From: Dimorphilus gyrociliatus
Taxonomy: Eukaryota; Annelida; Polychaeta; Dinophilidae
Assembly: GCA_904063045.1 (NCBI GenBank)
Contig: CAJFCJ010000019.1
Span: forward strand, 1,751,700 to 1,815,699
Length of the DNA stretch: 64,000 nt
Direction: 5' to 3'
Under the pieces are notes generated by a model. That model ran no database searches, had not been told where the DNA came from, and saw only the letters and a list, made by a program, of their open reading frames with translations. The position numbers and the translations under genes were made by a program. Shown piece by piece: positions 22,622 to 38,561 of the stretch. Within the stretch, counting starts at the first letter, position 1. Each line of letters begins with the position of its first letter.

Positions 22622-22856
22622 AGCTACTGAATAGGTTGCGAATGTTCTCGTCAATCTGAAAACCGGGACTAATCGAAAACCGATAAATACCATAGTAAAA
22701 AAAAGGACGGTCAAGGTCGATTCCAGAATATTTTTCTTTTATATTCTAAGAGAATTAGCGATAATGGGAAATAATAGAAAAATTCTTTAAAAGTTGGCTT
22801 CTTAATAAACTTTTGTATAAAAATTACTAGATTAACTTAAATAATAGGAACTGAAT
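22622..22856. promoter_or_regulatory. Bidirectional promoter region of LAP3 and ZDHHC16
   Basis: A 235-bp gap separates two divergent start codons, so both promoters must lie here unless there are non-coding first exons. The sequence is AT-rich. I identified no specific motif. Confidence 0.45.
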
Positions 22857-25005
22857 ATGAGTGCTAAATCAGCTGGTACCTTAGGGCGTATTTTTGCTCG
22901 TATCCTCCGGTTTATCCAAAATCGATGTATGGAATTATTAAAATTTCTATGGAATATCTTACCGCTACCTCTAAAAAATCGTCTTAAAAAACTGAAACTG
23001 TTATTCAATATATTGTTTTTTAATTCCCAAACGTCATGGTACACTGGACTAACAACCGCAACGGAACCGTGTAATTGGCTATTTAGCAGAGGATTAAAAT
23101 TAGCAGGACCGGTAAGGAAATTTAAAATAAATATTTAGCAAAATTGCAAAGGAAAATGCGATCATTTCCACAGATATTTGTTGTTGTTGTGGTTCTTCTC
23201 GTGACAATTGTACTCGTTGTATTCTTCGTATGCCTTCTTCCACAAAAATTTGAGGAATCACCTGGTTGGGCTTTGTGGCATTTATTCTTAGGTCACTATG
23301 TCACGTTAAATATTGGTTTTAATTACTTTATGGCCTTGAAAACTGATCCTGGAACACCTCCCAATGTAAGTTTGTAATTTAATATAGAAATTTAATGCGT
23401 TTTTTCAACATAGTTTTCTTTAACTCTTCTATTAATCTGCAGAGCGTTCCTGAAGTTGTATCCATATGCAAAAAATGTATTGCACCTAAACCTCCAAGAA
23501 CAGTAAGTTTATTAGGCGTAAAATTATACTTTATAAAATCTTTTAAGATTTTTGCTAATTGTATTAAATTTCAGCATCACTGTGATATCTGCAAAAAATG
23601 TGTATTAAAAATGGATCACCATTGCCGTATCCTTTTTTGATTCAGCATTTTTTTTTAGCTGATTAATTACATTCGTTAGCCTTACTTTTCCTTGATCATA
23701 CATTTTTTTTTCCTAAACAGCTTGGTTAAATAATTGCATAGGTCACTATAATCATCGTTATTTCTTCTTATTCTGCGCCTTTATGTTTCTGGGATGTTGC
23801 TATGTTGTTTTTTGTGCCTACGACTTCTTTCGAGATCATTACTACGGAAATGAGGTAAAAAAAAAACAAATAAAGTTAAACAAAAGCTTTTTACACCTTG
23901 ACTAATAACTCTTATAATTTTGTTATTTATTATTTTTTATCTTGTTTTTTATTAAAAAAAATACTTAACAAAATTTAACTATTTGTTCTTCTTACCTCCT
24001 AACGCCTCTCTTCAGGAATTAGGCGGTATTTTATACGTCATAACGATAATTAAAAGAAAATTAGGGTGGCAGAATGAGGTGAGCTTTAATGCATGACAAA
24101 AAAAAGGCTGCCAAGAAATTAAAAACTAATGTTTAACAAAGAAAAGAAAATTTCATAAGCATGTTTTTTTTTCTTAAAAATTTATTTCAGTGTTAAAATA
24201 TCTTGAAAGTTCTTGTAGATGTATTTGTTATTATGTAACTATATACTATAATATTATTTAACATTTTCCTTAAAAATTATAACTTTAGTTTAATTTTTTC
24301 CTATAAAAATTTATTATGCATTTTTCCTTGGCTTTTCTGTAACGCTGTTCAAACCTTTTTATTTTTTAGAAAGTTTATTCATAAAAACACATATGTTTAA
24401 AAATGGTTTTTTTCATATCTTCCTTACCTTCTTTCAGATGCATTTCCCATCAAGTATTAAAAAGATTTTAATACCTATTGGATTTGTTAGGAAAGCTATT
24501 TGGGGAAGCAATATTGCTGAGAGTCGAATTTTTACCACGAATTTAAAAGAAGGTGAATCTGTGTTATTGGTCAATGTTCCATATAGGGCTGATAAACCCC
24601 TTCTTCATGGATTTATTACATTTGAATTTATGTTATGCAGGTATTTATAAAGGTTTATGATTGATAAATCTCTGTAATTGACCATGATTTAAAAATTTTT
24701 CAAGTGGAGCTGCTTTCGCTATTTTGGGATTGACACTATGGCATGGGTCGTTGATCAGCTTAGCTCAAACAAGTATAGAAGTGCATATCAACGGCAAAGA
24801 ACGTAAGCGGTGTAAAGCTATCGGAAAGGTCTTCCACAACCCATACAATTTCGGATTTGTTCGAAATTGGAAGTTATTTCTTGGTTTATCAAAAGAACGC
24901 TCTTTCTGGAGACATATACTTTTGCCTTCTACTCATAAACCTTTAGAAGATGGCATTACGTGGCAGACGTCTTCCTATACTTTTCACCATCCTTCAAACG
25001 TATGA
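22857..25005 (+). CDS. ZDHHC16: Palmitoyltransferase ZDHHC16 homologue
   Basis: This is an integral-membrane DHHC S-acyltransferase; the vertebrate orthologue acts at the ER/Golgi. The basic N-terminal exon (MSAKSAGTLGRIFARIL) is followed by a Val-rich transmembrane helix at about 23165-23235. A second hydrophobic segment (WALWHLFLGHY...NYFMALKTDPGTPP) follows. The Cys-rich exons carry VSICKKCIAPKPPRT and HHCDICKKCVLKMDHHC. The DHHC-P junction is split by an intron and joins to [20 protein letters not shown]. The last exon has LTLWH, TSIEVHINGKE, NPYNFGFVRNWKLFLG and LLPS. These match the ZDHHC16 C-terminus. Exons at about 24015-24080 and 24437-24641 make the loop before the last membrane helix longer than I recall for vertebrate proteins. 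Confidence 0.9.
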
Positions 25006-25416
25006 AAAACTTGCTAACTAGTCATTATATGGTGTACTCTTCTTTATGTAGATTTATTAAAAGTAGAATTATGCTACTGTTACAATTTTTGAAAATAATC
25101 AAATGGAGCAATAAAAAATACGCAATAATATTAAACATACGAAGTTTAATCTCTTTTTAACAAGTTACTTGTCAAAATAGGAAGCAATATCTTACGAATA
25201 AAAACCTGATATTTAACATGTTATAAGAGAAGGTTATCATCATCTTTGTAAGTTTGCTACACGTTTTTACCGACTTGAGCGAAAAAGAGAAATTTACTCT
25301 AAAAGGTAGTAATCTTAAAATCATCTTCATCAATTTATTCAAGTGCATTGCATAAATTATTTTAGTGCAAAAAAATTGTTGATATAAAAAAAGAGAAGGA
25401 AAATAACGATGTCTTT
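25006..25416. other. Convergent gap between ZDHHC16 and the MyTH4-FERM gene
   Basis: This is about 410 bp of AT-rich sequence between two facing stop codons, presumably overlapping or adjacent 3' UTRs. Nothing coding was recognised. Confidence 0.5.
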
Positions 25417-28400
25417 CTACCTTGATTTTCTAGTTAATAAGGTTTCCTTATAACTTGAAATCATTTGCAGTATTTCGTCCTTTTCTGTTGTGATAATTAG
25501 TATTAATTTCGTTTTGCTACCAACTGTGACTGAGAAGGTGATTTCATCTTTTTCTGTTGAATTTATTGCCAGGATAAATTTATACGGATAGGTAGCATAG
25601 ATTTTCTATGAAAAGACGTTACAATCGTGTAATGTATTTAAGATCTAAAGGATGTAAGAATAATTAATTCTTCTGTAATACCTGACCCTCTTGCTCCATT
25701 AAATGGACACCTATCTGGCCAACTCCAAACCAGAGTTTCTTTGGAATATCTTCTAAAGTTGTTTGCTAAGGAAAAACGAGAAAATAGAATAAAGTGGGAA
25801 ACGAATCGCTTTTATGCATGTTTAATTACCTTTACTCCGAATAATTTCGCTCCGTATAGCGGCCAGTCTTGTAAAACTCTTAGAAATGCTTCGTTCGCTT
25901 GTTGTGGTCCTAAACCAACAAGTTCCATATGCAATTTAGCAATATCCTGAGCATCTATTAAATCTCTGATGGGTCGAGGAAGAATACGAGTAACGGAATT
26001 ATAAGAACCGGTTGAGAAATGTTGATAATCGCCGCATTCCGTTTGGGCTCGTAGCGCGCAGAGTCTTATCTGATTGATTTAGTTAAAAGGTTATGTTTTT
26101 CTCCCCGACAATTCTAATCTCTTACCGCATCTTCCTGGGTTAATGGAATTTTTTTTTCAAAAACGTCAGTAACCGATTGATGGTATAACATGTCTATTTC
26201 GACTGGGTCGTCCAAATTAGCATAAGGTTCAATAAAAATACGCTTCTGCGATATAAAGATAAGAGTATTAGAAAGATTTTATATATTTACACAAGTTACT
26301 CCCGGTTTATTTACATAAATGCTATATACCTTCAAAGATAATCTGACGCTAGATGATCGTATAGTTTTCATCCAACCTTCAAATTCGCACATCATATCGG
26401 CCATTATTTCGCTGGGCAATAAGTATTTTTCCTCTCTTGAACCATTACTCTCTATGCTGGCATATAGACCAAGCCCTTCAGCATCCGGTCTCATTCCAGT
26501 CCGACTAGTTATCTTTCTTATTAGTTGATCAACTGTTTCATCGGAAAAGAAGCCGAACACCAACTGATGACCATCTTGTAAGAAGACCCGAAGTTCCATC
26601 TGTTTTCTACTAGCTATTGCCTTTAATTCAGCTTTAGACGGCACATTTTTCCGTAACCTATAACTGTGTTTTGTTCTACTTAAGCAAATGCTGGCGAAAG
26701 AAGCAAAACGACCTTCTTCCAAATGCTTATGAATAGAGCATCTTTGCAGGTGTAAACGTAAATATTCTTCAATTAAATCGTTTGCAGGTGTTCTAACACA
26801 TATTAATGCTATAAGACAATGCCAAAATTTGGACAAAACTTTAGAGAAACTCTCTGGATTGTTTGTCATTGTTTGTTTGATTAATTGCAGGTATAATTCA
26901 TTGCATAAATGATGATTCTGCATTATTTCGCTAAGAATTTTTTGTACAAGAGAAAAAGGTTCGTTATCCTCTAAAGCGGCTGTATATAAAGGAAAAAAGA
27001 AAAATAGAAGGTGGGATAAAAGGAGATAGATAAATAGAGAGAAGGAGAGAGGGAGGGAGAGAGAAAGAGAGAGAGAGAGAGGGAAAGTGAAGAAAGAGCA
27101 AGAGAAGGGAGGGAGAAAAAAGATAGATAGAAAGTTAAAAATATACATAAATGAATATCAAATAAAGACTTACAGGCAGATTCTATCCCAGAGTACATTA
27201 GCAGCCATGTAAAAATTTGAAGTGCTTCCTCCTCCAAATCACCGTCCAATTTGGTTATGCTTTGACGTAATGGATTTTTAGTAAATGTCCAACAATCTCG
27301 TTTTGTAGGTAATATATCATTCTGGTTCGAATCGGAATTTCTAACAGGTGATTCATCTTTCTTAGGTGAATCTTGCATTGTTGGTAATTTTTCAGATGAT
27401 CTCCTACTCAATCTTCGTATTGCGCTTCTAAAAAAACCGATTCCACTCTCCCTAACTAATCTAGCCGTACCAGTTTGTACTAATTTCTTTCTACAGAGAT
27501 CTGTCTCTTCATTTAATTTTAACCAATCATATTCTGATTTATTATCCTGGAAGCTTTTCTCCCATACAATGAGATTAGGCAAAAATGTATCAATTAATTG
27601 ACAAACACCTTTTAATTCATTTAATTCGAAAACAAAACACTTCTGTTTACCAGCCACGCAATTCTTTAGTAGGAACGTTATAGTTCTATTATCTGTATCA
27701 CCTATGACGCTTTCCAATTCCATATAAGCGATATCTTGGAACATTTCAGTTTGTTGGAGAGATATAAATTTAATTCCATCTTTATTAACTGCTATCAGTA
27801 TCTCTAATCCCAGTATCCAATAACCTTTATAATAAGCTAGAAAGTGATTAGAGCCAAATAGAGGAAATTGACTTGCTAGGCTTAAGTAACGTATTTGCGC
27901 CTCGTGTTTTTTCTTTCCATTGCCGAATTTCTGTAATCGTTTAGAATTTATTGAAGCACAAGTTAGGAGTAAACAAATCGAACGCTAACGAACCTTATGA
28001 GCAAGAGAAATTTCCAAAGGCCAATTCCTAGCCTCCGAATCTAAAACTCTTTTACAGAGGAAAGAATCAACTTCCGTATATCTAAATATATTCTCTTCTT
28101 CGTAGTCCCCGTGCAAAACCTGAGCATGAAGTCCTGCTAATTGGATACATGTGGACGATGGTAATTGATATTCGTCATCCTAAAAGCATATATATATATG
28201 TGCACAATGAAATATATTCATCATTAATTATCCCATATTTAACATGTTTTTTACATCTACTTACATCAACCGTGTGATAAACAGCTTGAGAATATAGAAA
28301 ATGTAATTCTACTGGATCACAGTCAATGTCCGGAATTGTAGTTATTATCCTCTTTGCAAATATTAATCGATGAGAGGCGTTTGTTAAAGATAACTGATAA

Positions 28401-28823
28401 ACTGGCGATGCAGTTTTAGAACTTGCAGCACTGCCTCTAAGATAAGAGAATGATAATTTTAGTATATTAAAAATGTTTTTCTCTCCTTTTCCAATTAATT
28501 TTTATCTTTAACAAAAGAAAAATCATGACTAAATAGAAAATATGAAAAGTTACTGTTGTTGCCAAGCTCCAACAATTTCGGTGATGAATTCATCGTCCTG
28601 TAGATGGCGCTGATGATGATCGATTACTTTTTCCTGTAAGTAATAAATATACACATTTATATATATATATATATACTAATATAAATCTTTATACATATTA
28701 TATACATTTGTATATACACGGTTTATAAATGAGTATCTATAGGAGAAGAGCTTTGTAGAATAGTATATATGTATATTGTATATTTATATAAGTATATATA
28801 TGTAAGGTGTATGCCTGAAGTAT

Positions 28824-28859
<36 letters not shown>

Positions 28860-30732
28860 TACTTCCGTTGCAGCCTATATAATATATGCCTATACATATA
28901 TATATATTTAACGGTAACCTTCATGTAGTTTATATGTATGCTTATAATACAGATATACTCTCTTCGTCTCTATATTATTCATGCTTAGAGTTTTATACAG
29001 CGTGCATAACCTATAAAAGTGGATATAAATTTACATACTAAATATAGTATACGCACTATACATAGATAAATATATATATATTACATCATTCTTACTCGTT
29101 TATACAGTATAGTCTATATCTAATGATTATTTATTCATCATCTAACCTCGTACAACGCCCAGCCTTCTAGAGACTTGAGATTAATCTGTAATTAGACAAA
29201 CTTTACAAACCGCTTTCCTTGCAAAGTTATAATAACAAAACAAACCTTTTCGCGGATTTTTTTAATAGTATTTAGAACCGTATCGGTATAATCTAAAGCC
29301 AAAGCTTTCGTCTTTCCATCGTAAAAATGAACTTTAAGTAGGAGAGGTTGCAAATTTCTAATTGACTATAAAAAATAAGCGGTTATTCAATGATTTATAC
29401 CTTTCGGAACAAACGAAACAAAAAGTTTCAATTCAGACTAATTAATTATTCATTTAATTATCAATTAAATATAGATTTACCTCTACTTCAAGAGTTGACG
29501 GACCTATTGTCCTTTTCGGTCTAATTCTTTCTTTCCCCAAACATCTTTTTATTATTTTTGCGTACTCTCCAATCTTTCCAGGAGCTTTGCAGGCGGCTGA
29601 TACGTAGTTTTTAAGATACTATAAAAAAGAAAGGAAAAAAAAAGTACGATAGCTAAACAAGAGGTAGAGGAGTGGCGGTAGTGGCAGGGATCAGTGGATT
29701 TTAGAGAACCAGAGATGATAAAATTGACTAAACTACTCACCTCTAATAAGGTAGCGCTAGGCCTAAGGACAGATGACGTTATAGCGAATATATCCCACGT
29801 TTTGATTAGGTAGTCATCAATGGGACAGCCATTGGTTTGTCTAGCTAATTGGCAGAATATTTCATCCGTTAATTCATCGTACTTGAAGCATTGTTCAAAA
29901 ATTGAGCGCAGAATGTAATCCTCTTGGTCCGGTCTCGTTTCCCCTCTCACAATTTTGCAGATATCCTATATAGTTATTAGCATTAATACAGCTATTATCA
30001 TAACGATGACCACTATGGTGATGATGGTAATGATTATTACTATTGTTATTATTATTATTATTGTTGTTGTTATTATTATTATTATTATTTCAACGGTAAG
30101 ATCAATGACGTTGCTAATGGAATATATTCGTGTATAATTTATCTACCTTAAACGCCGAGCAAGCTAGATTAATAATTTGTTCGCTCTTAAAGTGGATGAG
30201 AGAAGTACTAATTGTCGCCTGTTTCGTATACCTAACCATATCCCTTATCGCAACGATATCCTGTTAAGACAAAAAGGAAATAAAGTAGAATTTTTATAGA
30301 AATATAAGAGATTACAAGGTTACACAATTGATAAGAATACGAATAATCAGCAGAAATAGAGAGAATTTAAACATAGAATAAAAAAAGAGGGAGAGGGAGG
30401 ATATAAGAATTTCTTTTCTTGTGATGAATAGATGACACCTATTCTATAGATCGTAGGAAAAAAATATTTCTGAAACATGCTAAATCAGCACATAGTGAAA
30501 ACGATCGGATTACGCCTATGGCTGTTGATGACAGGCGTCATATCTACACGTGCACCATATATAATTAGACGTTTATGCTTACGCTTGTTGACTTTCTTCT
30601 TACGGCACTAACTGTCTTCGTTATGGGAGACGAAGAATTTGCTACATGAACGTTAAAAAAACGCTCTGCAAAATCGAGAAAAGTTTTATTGGCTTTCTGA
30701 GACGATGGAACATGGAGGAACGTTGCAGTCAT
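25417..30732 (-). CDS. Tandem MyTH4-FERM protein without a motor domain in the window
   Basis: Domains in order are MyTH4-1, FERM-1, MyTH4-2 and FERM-2. MyTH4-1 (exons at about 30720-29555) has FLDFAERFF, ISTSLIHF and DELTDEIFCQLARQTNG. FERM-1 (about 29370-27540) has VHFYDGKTKAL, LHAQVLHGDY and a PTB-like lobe. MyTH4-2 (about 27300-26640) has WTFTKNPLRQSI and LCNELYLQLIKQT. FERM-2 (about 26640-25417) has LRVFLQDGHQLVFGF, LCALRAQTECGDY, KLWFGVGQIGVHL and a last exon ending LLTRKSR with TAG at 25417-25419. This is the tail layout of class VII/XXII-type myosins, which bind microtubules and cargo receptors. I see no SH3 between the two units. The start ATG at 30732 is provisional. An open stretch at about 31560-31620 (IAVIFDAGGGEKIT) may be an upstream exon, but its phase does not join simply. 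No myosin head precedes it before RIOX1. Confidence 0.8.
27000..27125. repeat. GA-rich simple repeat in an intron
   Basis: A purine-rich (GA)n and GGGA stretch on the + strand lies between exons of the MyTH4-FERM gene. On the transcribed strand it is a long pyrimidine tract next to the downstream acceptor. Confidence 0.8.
28640..29115. repeat. TA-rich microsatellite intron
   Basis: An unusually long intron of the MyTH4-FERM gene, dominated by TATA repeats (notably about 28655-28675 and 28825-28857). No exon was recognised inside it. Confidence 0.7.
30030..30092. repeat. ATT/GTT trinucleotide repeat
   Basis: Runs of ATT and GTT triplets lie in an intron of the MyTH4-FERM gene. Simple-sequence DNA with no coding signal. 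Confidence 0.8.
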
Positions 30733-31191
30733 TTTTTTCCTATCCAAATATTATATTCCTTATTAAGTTAATATACTATTTCTTCTTCTTCTTCTGCTTC
30801 TTCTTCCCTTCTTCCTCTCCTTCTTCTTCTCCTCCTCTTCTTCTGTTTCCTCTTCCTCTTCTTTACATTAACACTTCAAAACCTACAATCTTTTCTTTCT
30901 GCAAAAAGAATAAGAGAGAATATTTTTTCCTTTATTAATTGTTTTCCAGTTTATACATAGTTCATTATCGAAAATGTACAAAGCGTAATCTATAGGAGAC
31001 TGCAGCTGTCTGTGGACGATTTAATTAGCGTGATAAAAAGCATATGCATTTCATATTTGAGCAGCCGTAATAATTCGCACGTCTATGAAGTATATTCAGG
31101 ATGCGCATACTTTATGAAAGTAATGTGGAATAAACGTAAATAAATACATAGTGAATACTCAATGCATTCTTGTAGATTTTCGTTTCTTGTG

Positions 31192-31231
<40 letters not shown>

Positions 31232-31806
31232 TTATATTTATAACTTTATAACATACATACAAATGTACAATCAGGTACAAACATGGTACTGTAAATGTAC
31301 TTAATCAACTTGTTATGAATAAAAATGAAAGAAAAAAAACTTCGTAAAAATTTTGTCATGACAAAAAGAAAATTAGAAAAAAACGATCACCTTAAACGAT
31401 CAGCTTGTCGAACGCTTGATTAATTAATAACGATCGTTTTACAGTATTTAAGAGAAATTAATCGAATTTTTTTTTCTTTATACTTTTTCCAGTATTATTT
31501 AAGTATTTTGTCAATTTGTAATTAATAGTTGTAGTAGCACTTACAAGAAAACAAATCAGTTGCCGACGGCTTCGTACTCACCGTTATCTTTTCACCGCCA
31601 CCCGCATCAAATATAACTGCAATTCTGCAAAAACCGTAAACCGATTTGTTAGGCCTAAGACATCTTTGAGTTTGCAGCTACATCTATCGGTCGATTCTTC
31701 CTTTTTGTCTTGACCTTGACCCTGTACAACGTGCTACGAAAGTTTTCATTTTTTAACACCATTTCTGTTCTTTTTAATTCCAAATTTGGAGTTTATTAAG
31801 TAGAAA
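30733..31806. other. Upstream region of the MyTH4-FERM gene and promoter of RIOX1
   Basis: It contains a CTT/TTC-rich tract at about 30780-30862 and a long (AT)n microsatellite at 31195-31225. A short open segment at about 31560-31620 is flanked by a usable acceptor and donor on the minus strand. The final 190 bp before the RIOX1 ATG would serve as its promoter. An ATG at 31749 on the minus strand could start a longer MyTH4-FERM protein. Confidence 0.45.
31195..31225. repeat. (AT)n microsatellite
   Basis: Uninterrupted AT dinucleotide run of about 31 bp in the region upstream of the MyTH4-FERM gene. Confidence 0.9.
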
Positions 31807-35070
<3,264 letters not shown>

Positions 35071-35125
35071 CATTTGTGCTTTTAGTTTTATATATACATA
35101 CATATACATATATATATTATATTAG

Positions 35126-35150
35126 TATATATATATATATATATATATAT
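35126..35150. repeat. (AT)n microsatellite in the RIOX1/COP1 convergent gap
   Basis: AT dinucleotide run in the 221-bp spacer between the stop codons of RIOX1 and COP1. Confidence 0.85.
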
Positions 35151-35291
35151 TCCTCTTAAATTTATTCGCATGCAAAAAGAAAAAAAAAGGGAATGTATAA
35201 AAAAATAACACTTGAATTTCGATTTGCCTAATACAGATGGACGTACTGAAATAAAAAAAGTGGTTAACTTAATTATCATATTAGTTATTCA

Positions 35292-37896
35292 TCAACTTAC
35301 TCGGATTAGACCGGCGCTGTTACCGGCCAAAACAAAATTAGAATTCTGTAACGAATTACAAGTGCAAAAGCGCTCTTAGTTAAAGATAGAGTAATAATTC
35401 ACTCACCTCTTGCCAGCATACTGTACTCACAAAACTTGATGCTCCGCTGGAGAACTCGGATCGAACTGATTTATAATCGTCCGCCATTCGTGCATCGAAA
35501 GGATGGTGGCATATCGGAAAATTAAAGTCCTTATGATAAACGTATAGGGAATTATCTTCGCTTCCTTAAGAAATAATGCCAGTTAATTTTTTTTTATATC
35601 TTATTAATTGACATAAATAACTAACCACAAACGAGGTAACGATTTCTTCCAGATAAACCGACGAAATTCTTAAAATTTTTATGTCCTTCCAACGAGCGAT
35701 TACAATTAAACTTTCCTGTATTCTCATCGAGCTTCCAAACTTTGATTTTACCATCTACACTAGCAGATGCAAATTCGTTGGCGTTAATAAATTTGCAATG
35801 ATTAACAGCTTTTTCATGACCGCGTAAAACATGAAGCGGTTTGGATACGTTTCTCATATCATAGTAATATAATTTATGATCCGAACAACCGTACACAAAT
35901 TCATTGCTTTTCTCAGGATTAAATTTCGCAGTACAAACATTATAGTCTGCTTTAATTAAACTAATCTCATTTCTGTCTTTGACACTCCAAAGTCTAACGG
36001 TTGCATCGTCACCCGCCGATATAAATAAGTTAGGCTCACATTTCGAAAATTCAACATCCCAGCATCGTTTTTCATGAGTTTTAAAAAGCCTACAACAAGC
36101 AAATAGTAGCATTTGATAAATAATAAATAAACAGCCTTTACATACATAACAGCTTTTTTCGTAGAAATGTTCCACAAAACTAAGTTTCCTTCATAGTCAG
36201 CAGTTAACAAAGATTTCAAATAGAACCGACTCCAGGATATTGCAGAAATTTTGTGCTTATTTCTCAGGATTAAAGATGGAGAATTCAAATATGGATTTAG
36301 GCGATCGTGAAGAGAATTCTGAACAATATTGGTCATATCAAAAATTTTGACCAAACGTAAAACCCCAGCTGCAGCACAATACTCTCCGTTTGGGCTAACT
36401 TCAATTGAAGAGACAATGCAAATTGATTTGTTCGTTGGTTTATCAATATAGGATAATGTGCCGACGGTTCGAGATTTGGACACTTGGGTAATATCATATA
36501 TTTTTTGGTTAAATTCTTCTATTCCCTTAGGATCTCGCGCTGTTTCTTTAAATTCCTTTTCAATCTCATTCAAGTAAGGATTTAATCTTTTTAATTGCTC
36601 ATCAGCTGTCTATAATCAGAAATGGTTAAATTGAACGCTGAAAATGTATCATTTCAGTCTTACCATATCATCTGTATCTTCAACTGGTCCCATATTTAAA
36701 ATAGGTAGATTTTGCGAATTTAACTCTACAGGACTGTTTAACATGTCATCCAAATCAACCATCATAGGAACTTCATTCTTTAAAATAATTATATTGTTAA
36801 ACAAAAATATTAGTTAATGCGTTAACATTATCCAACTACTTTAAAAAAAAAACCTACAGATTCATTAAAAATTGAATTATTCTTTTTCTCACAATTCAAT
36901 TCACTTTCTTTCTGTATAGAGGAAATTTATAATACAAATATTCTATAAGTTGATACACAAGTTCATACAGTTTGGTTAAGATGATCTTGAAACAGCTGAA
37001 TATCCGAATAATAGTTAGTGCATGTTAATTTAGCTTCCTGTTTATTAACAAAAGGATAAAATTCAACATATTGCCAGCACAAAATGAAATCAATACTCAC
37101 CTTATATTTTTTCATTAGAAAAGTTTTGACAAGGTTTTTTACCATTGTATCACTTGTTTTTTTAATAACACTTAAGGTATGATTTCGTTTTTCTACAATT
37201 AACTGCCTAAGCCTATCTTTATCTCTTTCGTTGTTCATATCCAACTTTTGAACGAATTTATGAAATGAACAGAAAGGACTTCCTGTGTTTAGTGATCTAT
37301 GTTTGATACAATCTTGACACTGAAACCATAAGAAAAAACTTTAAACTTGAGTTTTTGCTCTAACTTAATTTCAACTAACGTGCTTGGAAGACAAGGTAAA
37401 ATTTCCCTCAACCATAGTTTGATTTATCATTTCAATAATTTGTCGAACTAAACAAATTAAAGACATATCAGAAAATTAACAATTTGTATTAGATTTCAAC
37501 ATTACTGGAATGATTTGGAAATATTCCATCAGCACCTTCGCTAATTATCATCTTACATATTGGACACTCTCTACTATCATGAAGGTGTTTTATAATACAT
37601 TTCTTACTATATAAGAGTAAATAAAGGTATTAGGATCATATCATAAAGCTAGCATATTTCATGTTACCAAAAAGTATGGCCACATACAATACTATGAGGA
37701 TCTTTCATTCTTTTTCGACACAAGATGCTGAAAAAATTCGACATCAATTAACAATAAAATCATTCAAAATAAACCAAACAAACCATAGACAAGGATCACT
37801 CGGAATGTCAAAAGTTTGCTTCCTTTTACTTCTTTCAGGTGAATCTGAATGTTTCCTTTTCTTACGAAATAAAGAGCCATTTGACAAGTCATTCAT
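35292..37896 (-). CDS. COP1: E3 ubiquitin ligase COP1
   Basis: COP1 is a RING-coiled coil-WD40 ubiquitin ligase that targets transcription factors such as c-Jun, usually with DET1/DDB1. The start ATG at 37896 gives MNDLSNGSLFRKKRKHSDS. The C3HC4 RING is spread over three exons: C(I)LC, then CGHTFC, then KKCIIKHL and CPICK (about 37690-37545). A second Cys-rich patch (CQDCIKHR, about 37320) and a helical segment follow. The WD40 propeller starts near 36480 and carries KISAISWSRFYLKSLLTADYEGNLVLW, HEKRCWDVEF, GDDATVRLWSVKD, YGCSDHKLYYYDMRN, GHEKAVNHCKF and [30 protein letters not shown]. It ends GNSAGLIRVS with TGA at 35292-35294. These are COP1-specific blade sequences. The N-terminus is much shorter than in vertebrates. 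Confidence 0.92.
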
Positions 37897-38561
37897 AACT
37901 GTATTTGTTCTAATCAGTTTAGTAACGATAATAAAGGAACAAACGATGTACGTCTCGGCTGAAGGCTAATGGATTATTACTTAGCGGTTCCTTTGAACTA
38001 ATCTAATGATTTATGATTTTTCTGTCAAATGAAAAGTTGAGCTAAGAAAATGCCATTCCTAAAACTTTGTATCAGTTAAAGAAGAAAATGATTCCTTCTT
38101 TGGTTGAGTGTGCCTCGACGTGGGACTGTCTAAACTTTAGATGGACAGAGTTTCACAAAAACAATCCAATATTGGTAAAACTTGAAAACTTAGAGATTCT
38201 GTATTACTACCTCTTATAAGTATTTTAACTTTAAAAATCCATTGTAAACAAAATTACCAAATAATTAGCTCCAAATTTGAATATATATTATTTCAACTGC
38301 AGTCATACGAAATAAAAAATGATGTAATTAATTTTTAAACTACCTTCAATATTTAATTAGTTGTCCAGGCATCAATTTTTAAAACATATTAAAACTGTGG
38401 GATGTAAAACAACAAAAAACTCTATTCTAAGGTAAATACTTAAGTTCAGAGAGAGTTCGCCATTTAGTAGTACCCAGATTGGTGATTTGCGGTGTTTTCG
38501 TATTTTTCGCGTAGATCTTATAGTTCGTCTGGATACCAAATACCAATCTTAATTTCTGAAG
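37897..38561. promoter_or_regulatory. COP1-RBBP5 divergent promoter region
   Basis: This is a 665-bp gap between head-to-head start codons. It is AT-rich with no recognised exon or RNA. It should contain both promoters and 5' leaders. Confidence 0.45.

Noticed and set aside
30778-30862. CTT-rich tract that could look like a coding or regulatory element
   Set aside because: It is a simple repeat with no acceptor or donor arrangement or motif beyond base composition.
37661-37969. A 102-codon plus-strand open frame
   Set aside because: It is antisense to the first COP1 exons, which have a RING motif and consistent splice phases; the plus-strand product has no family features.
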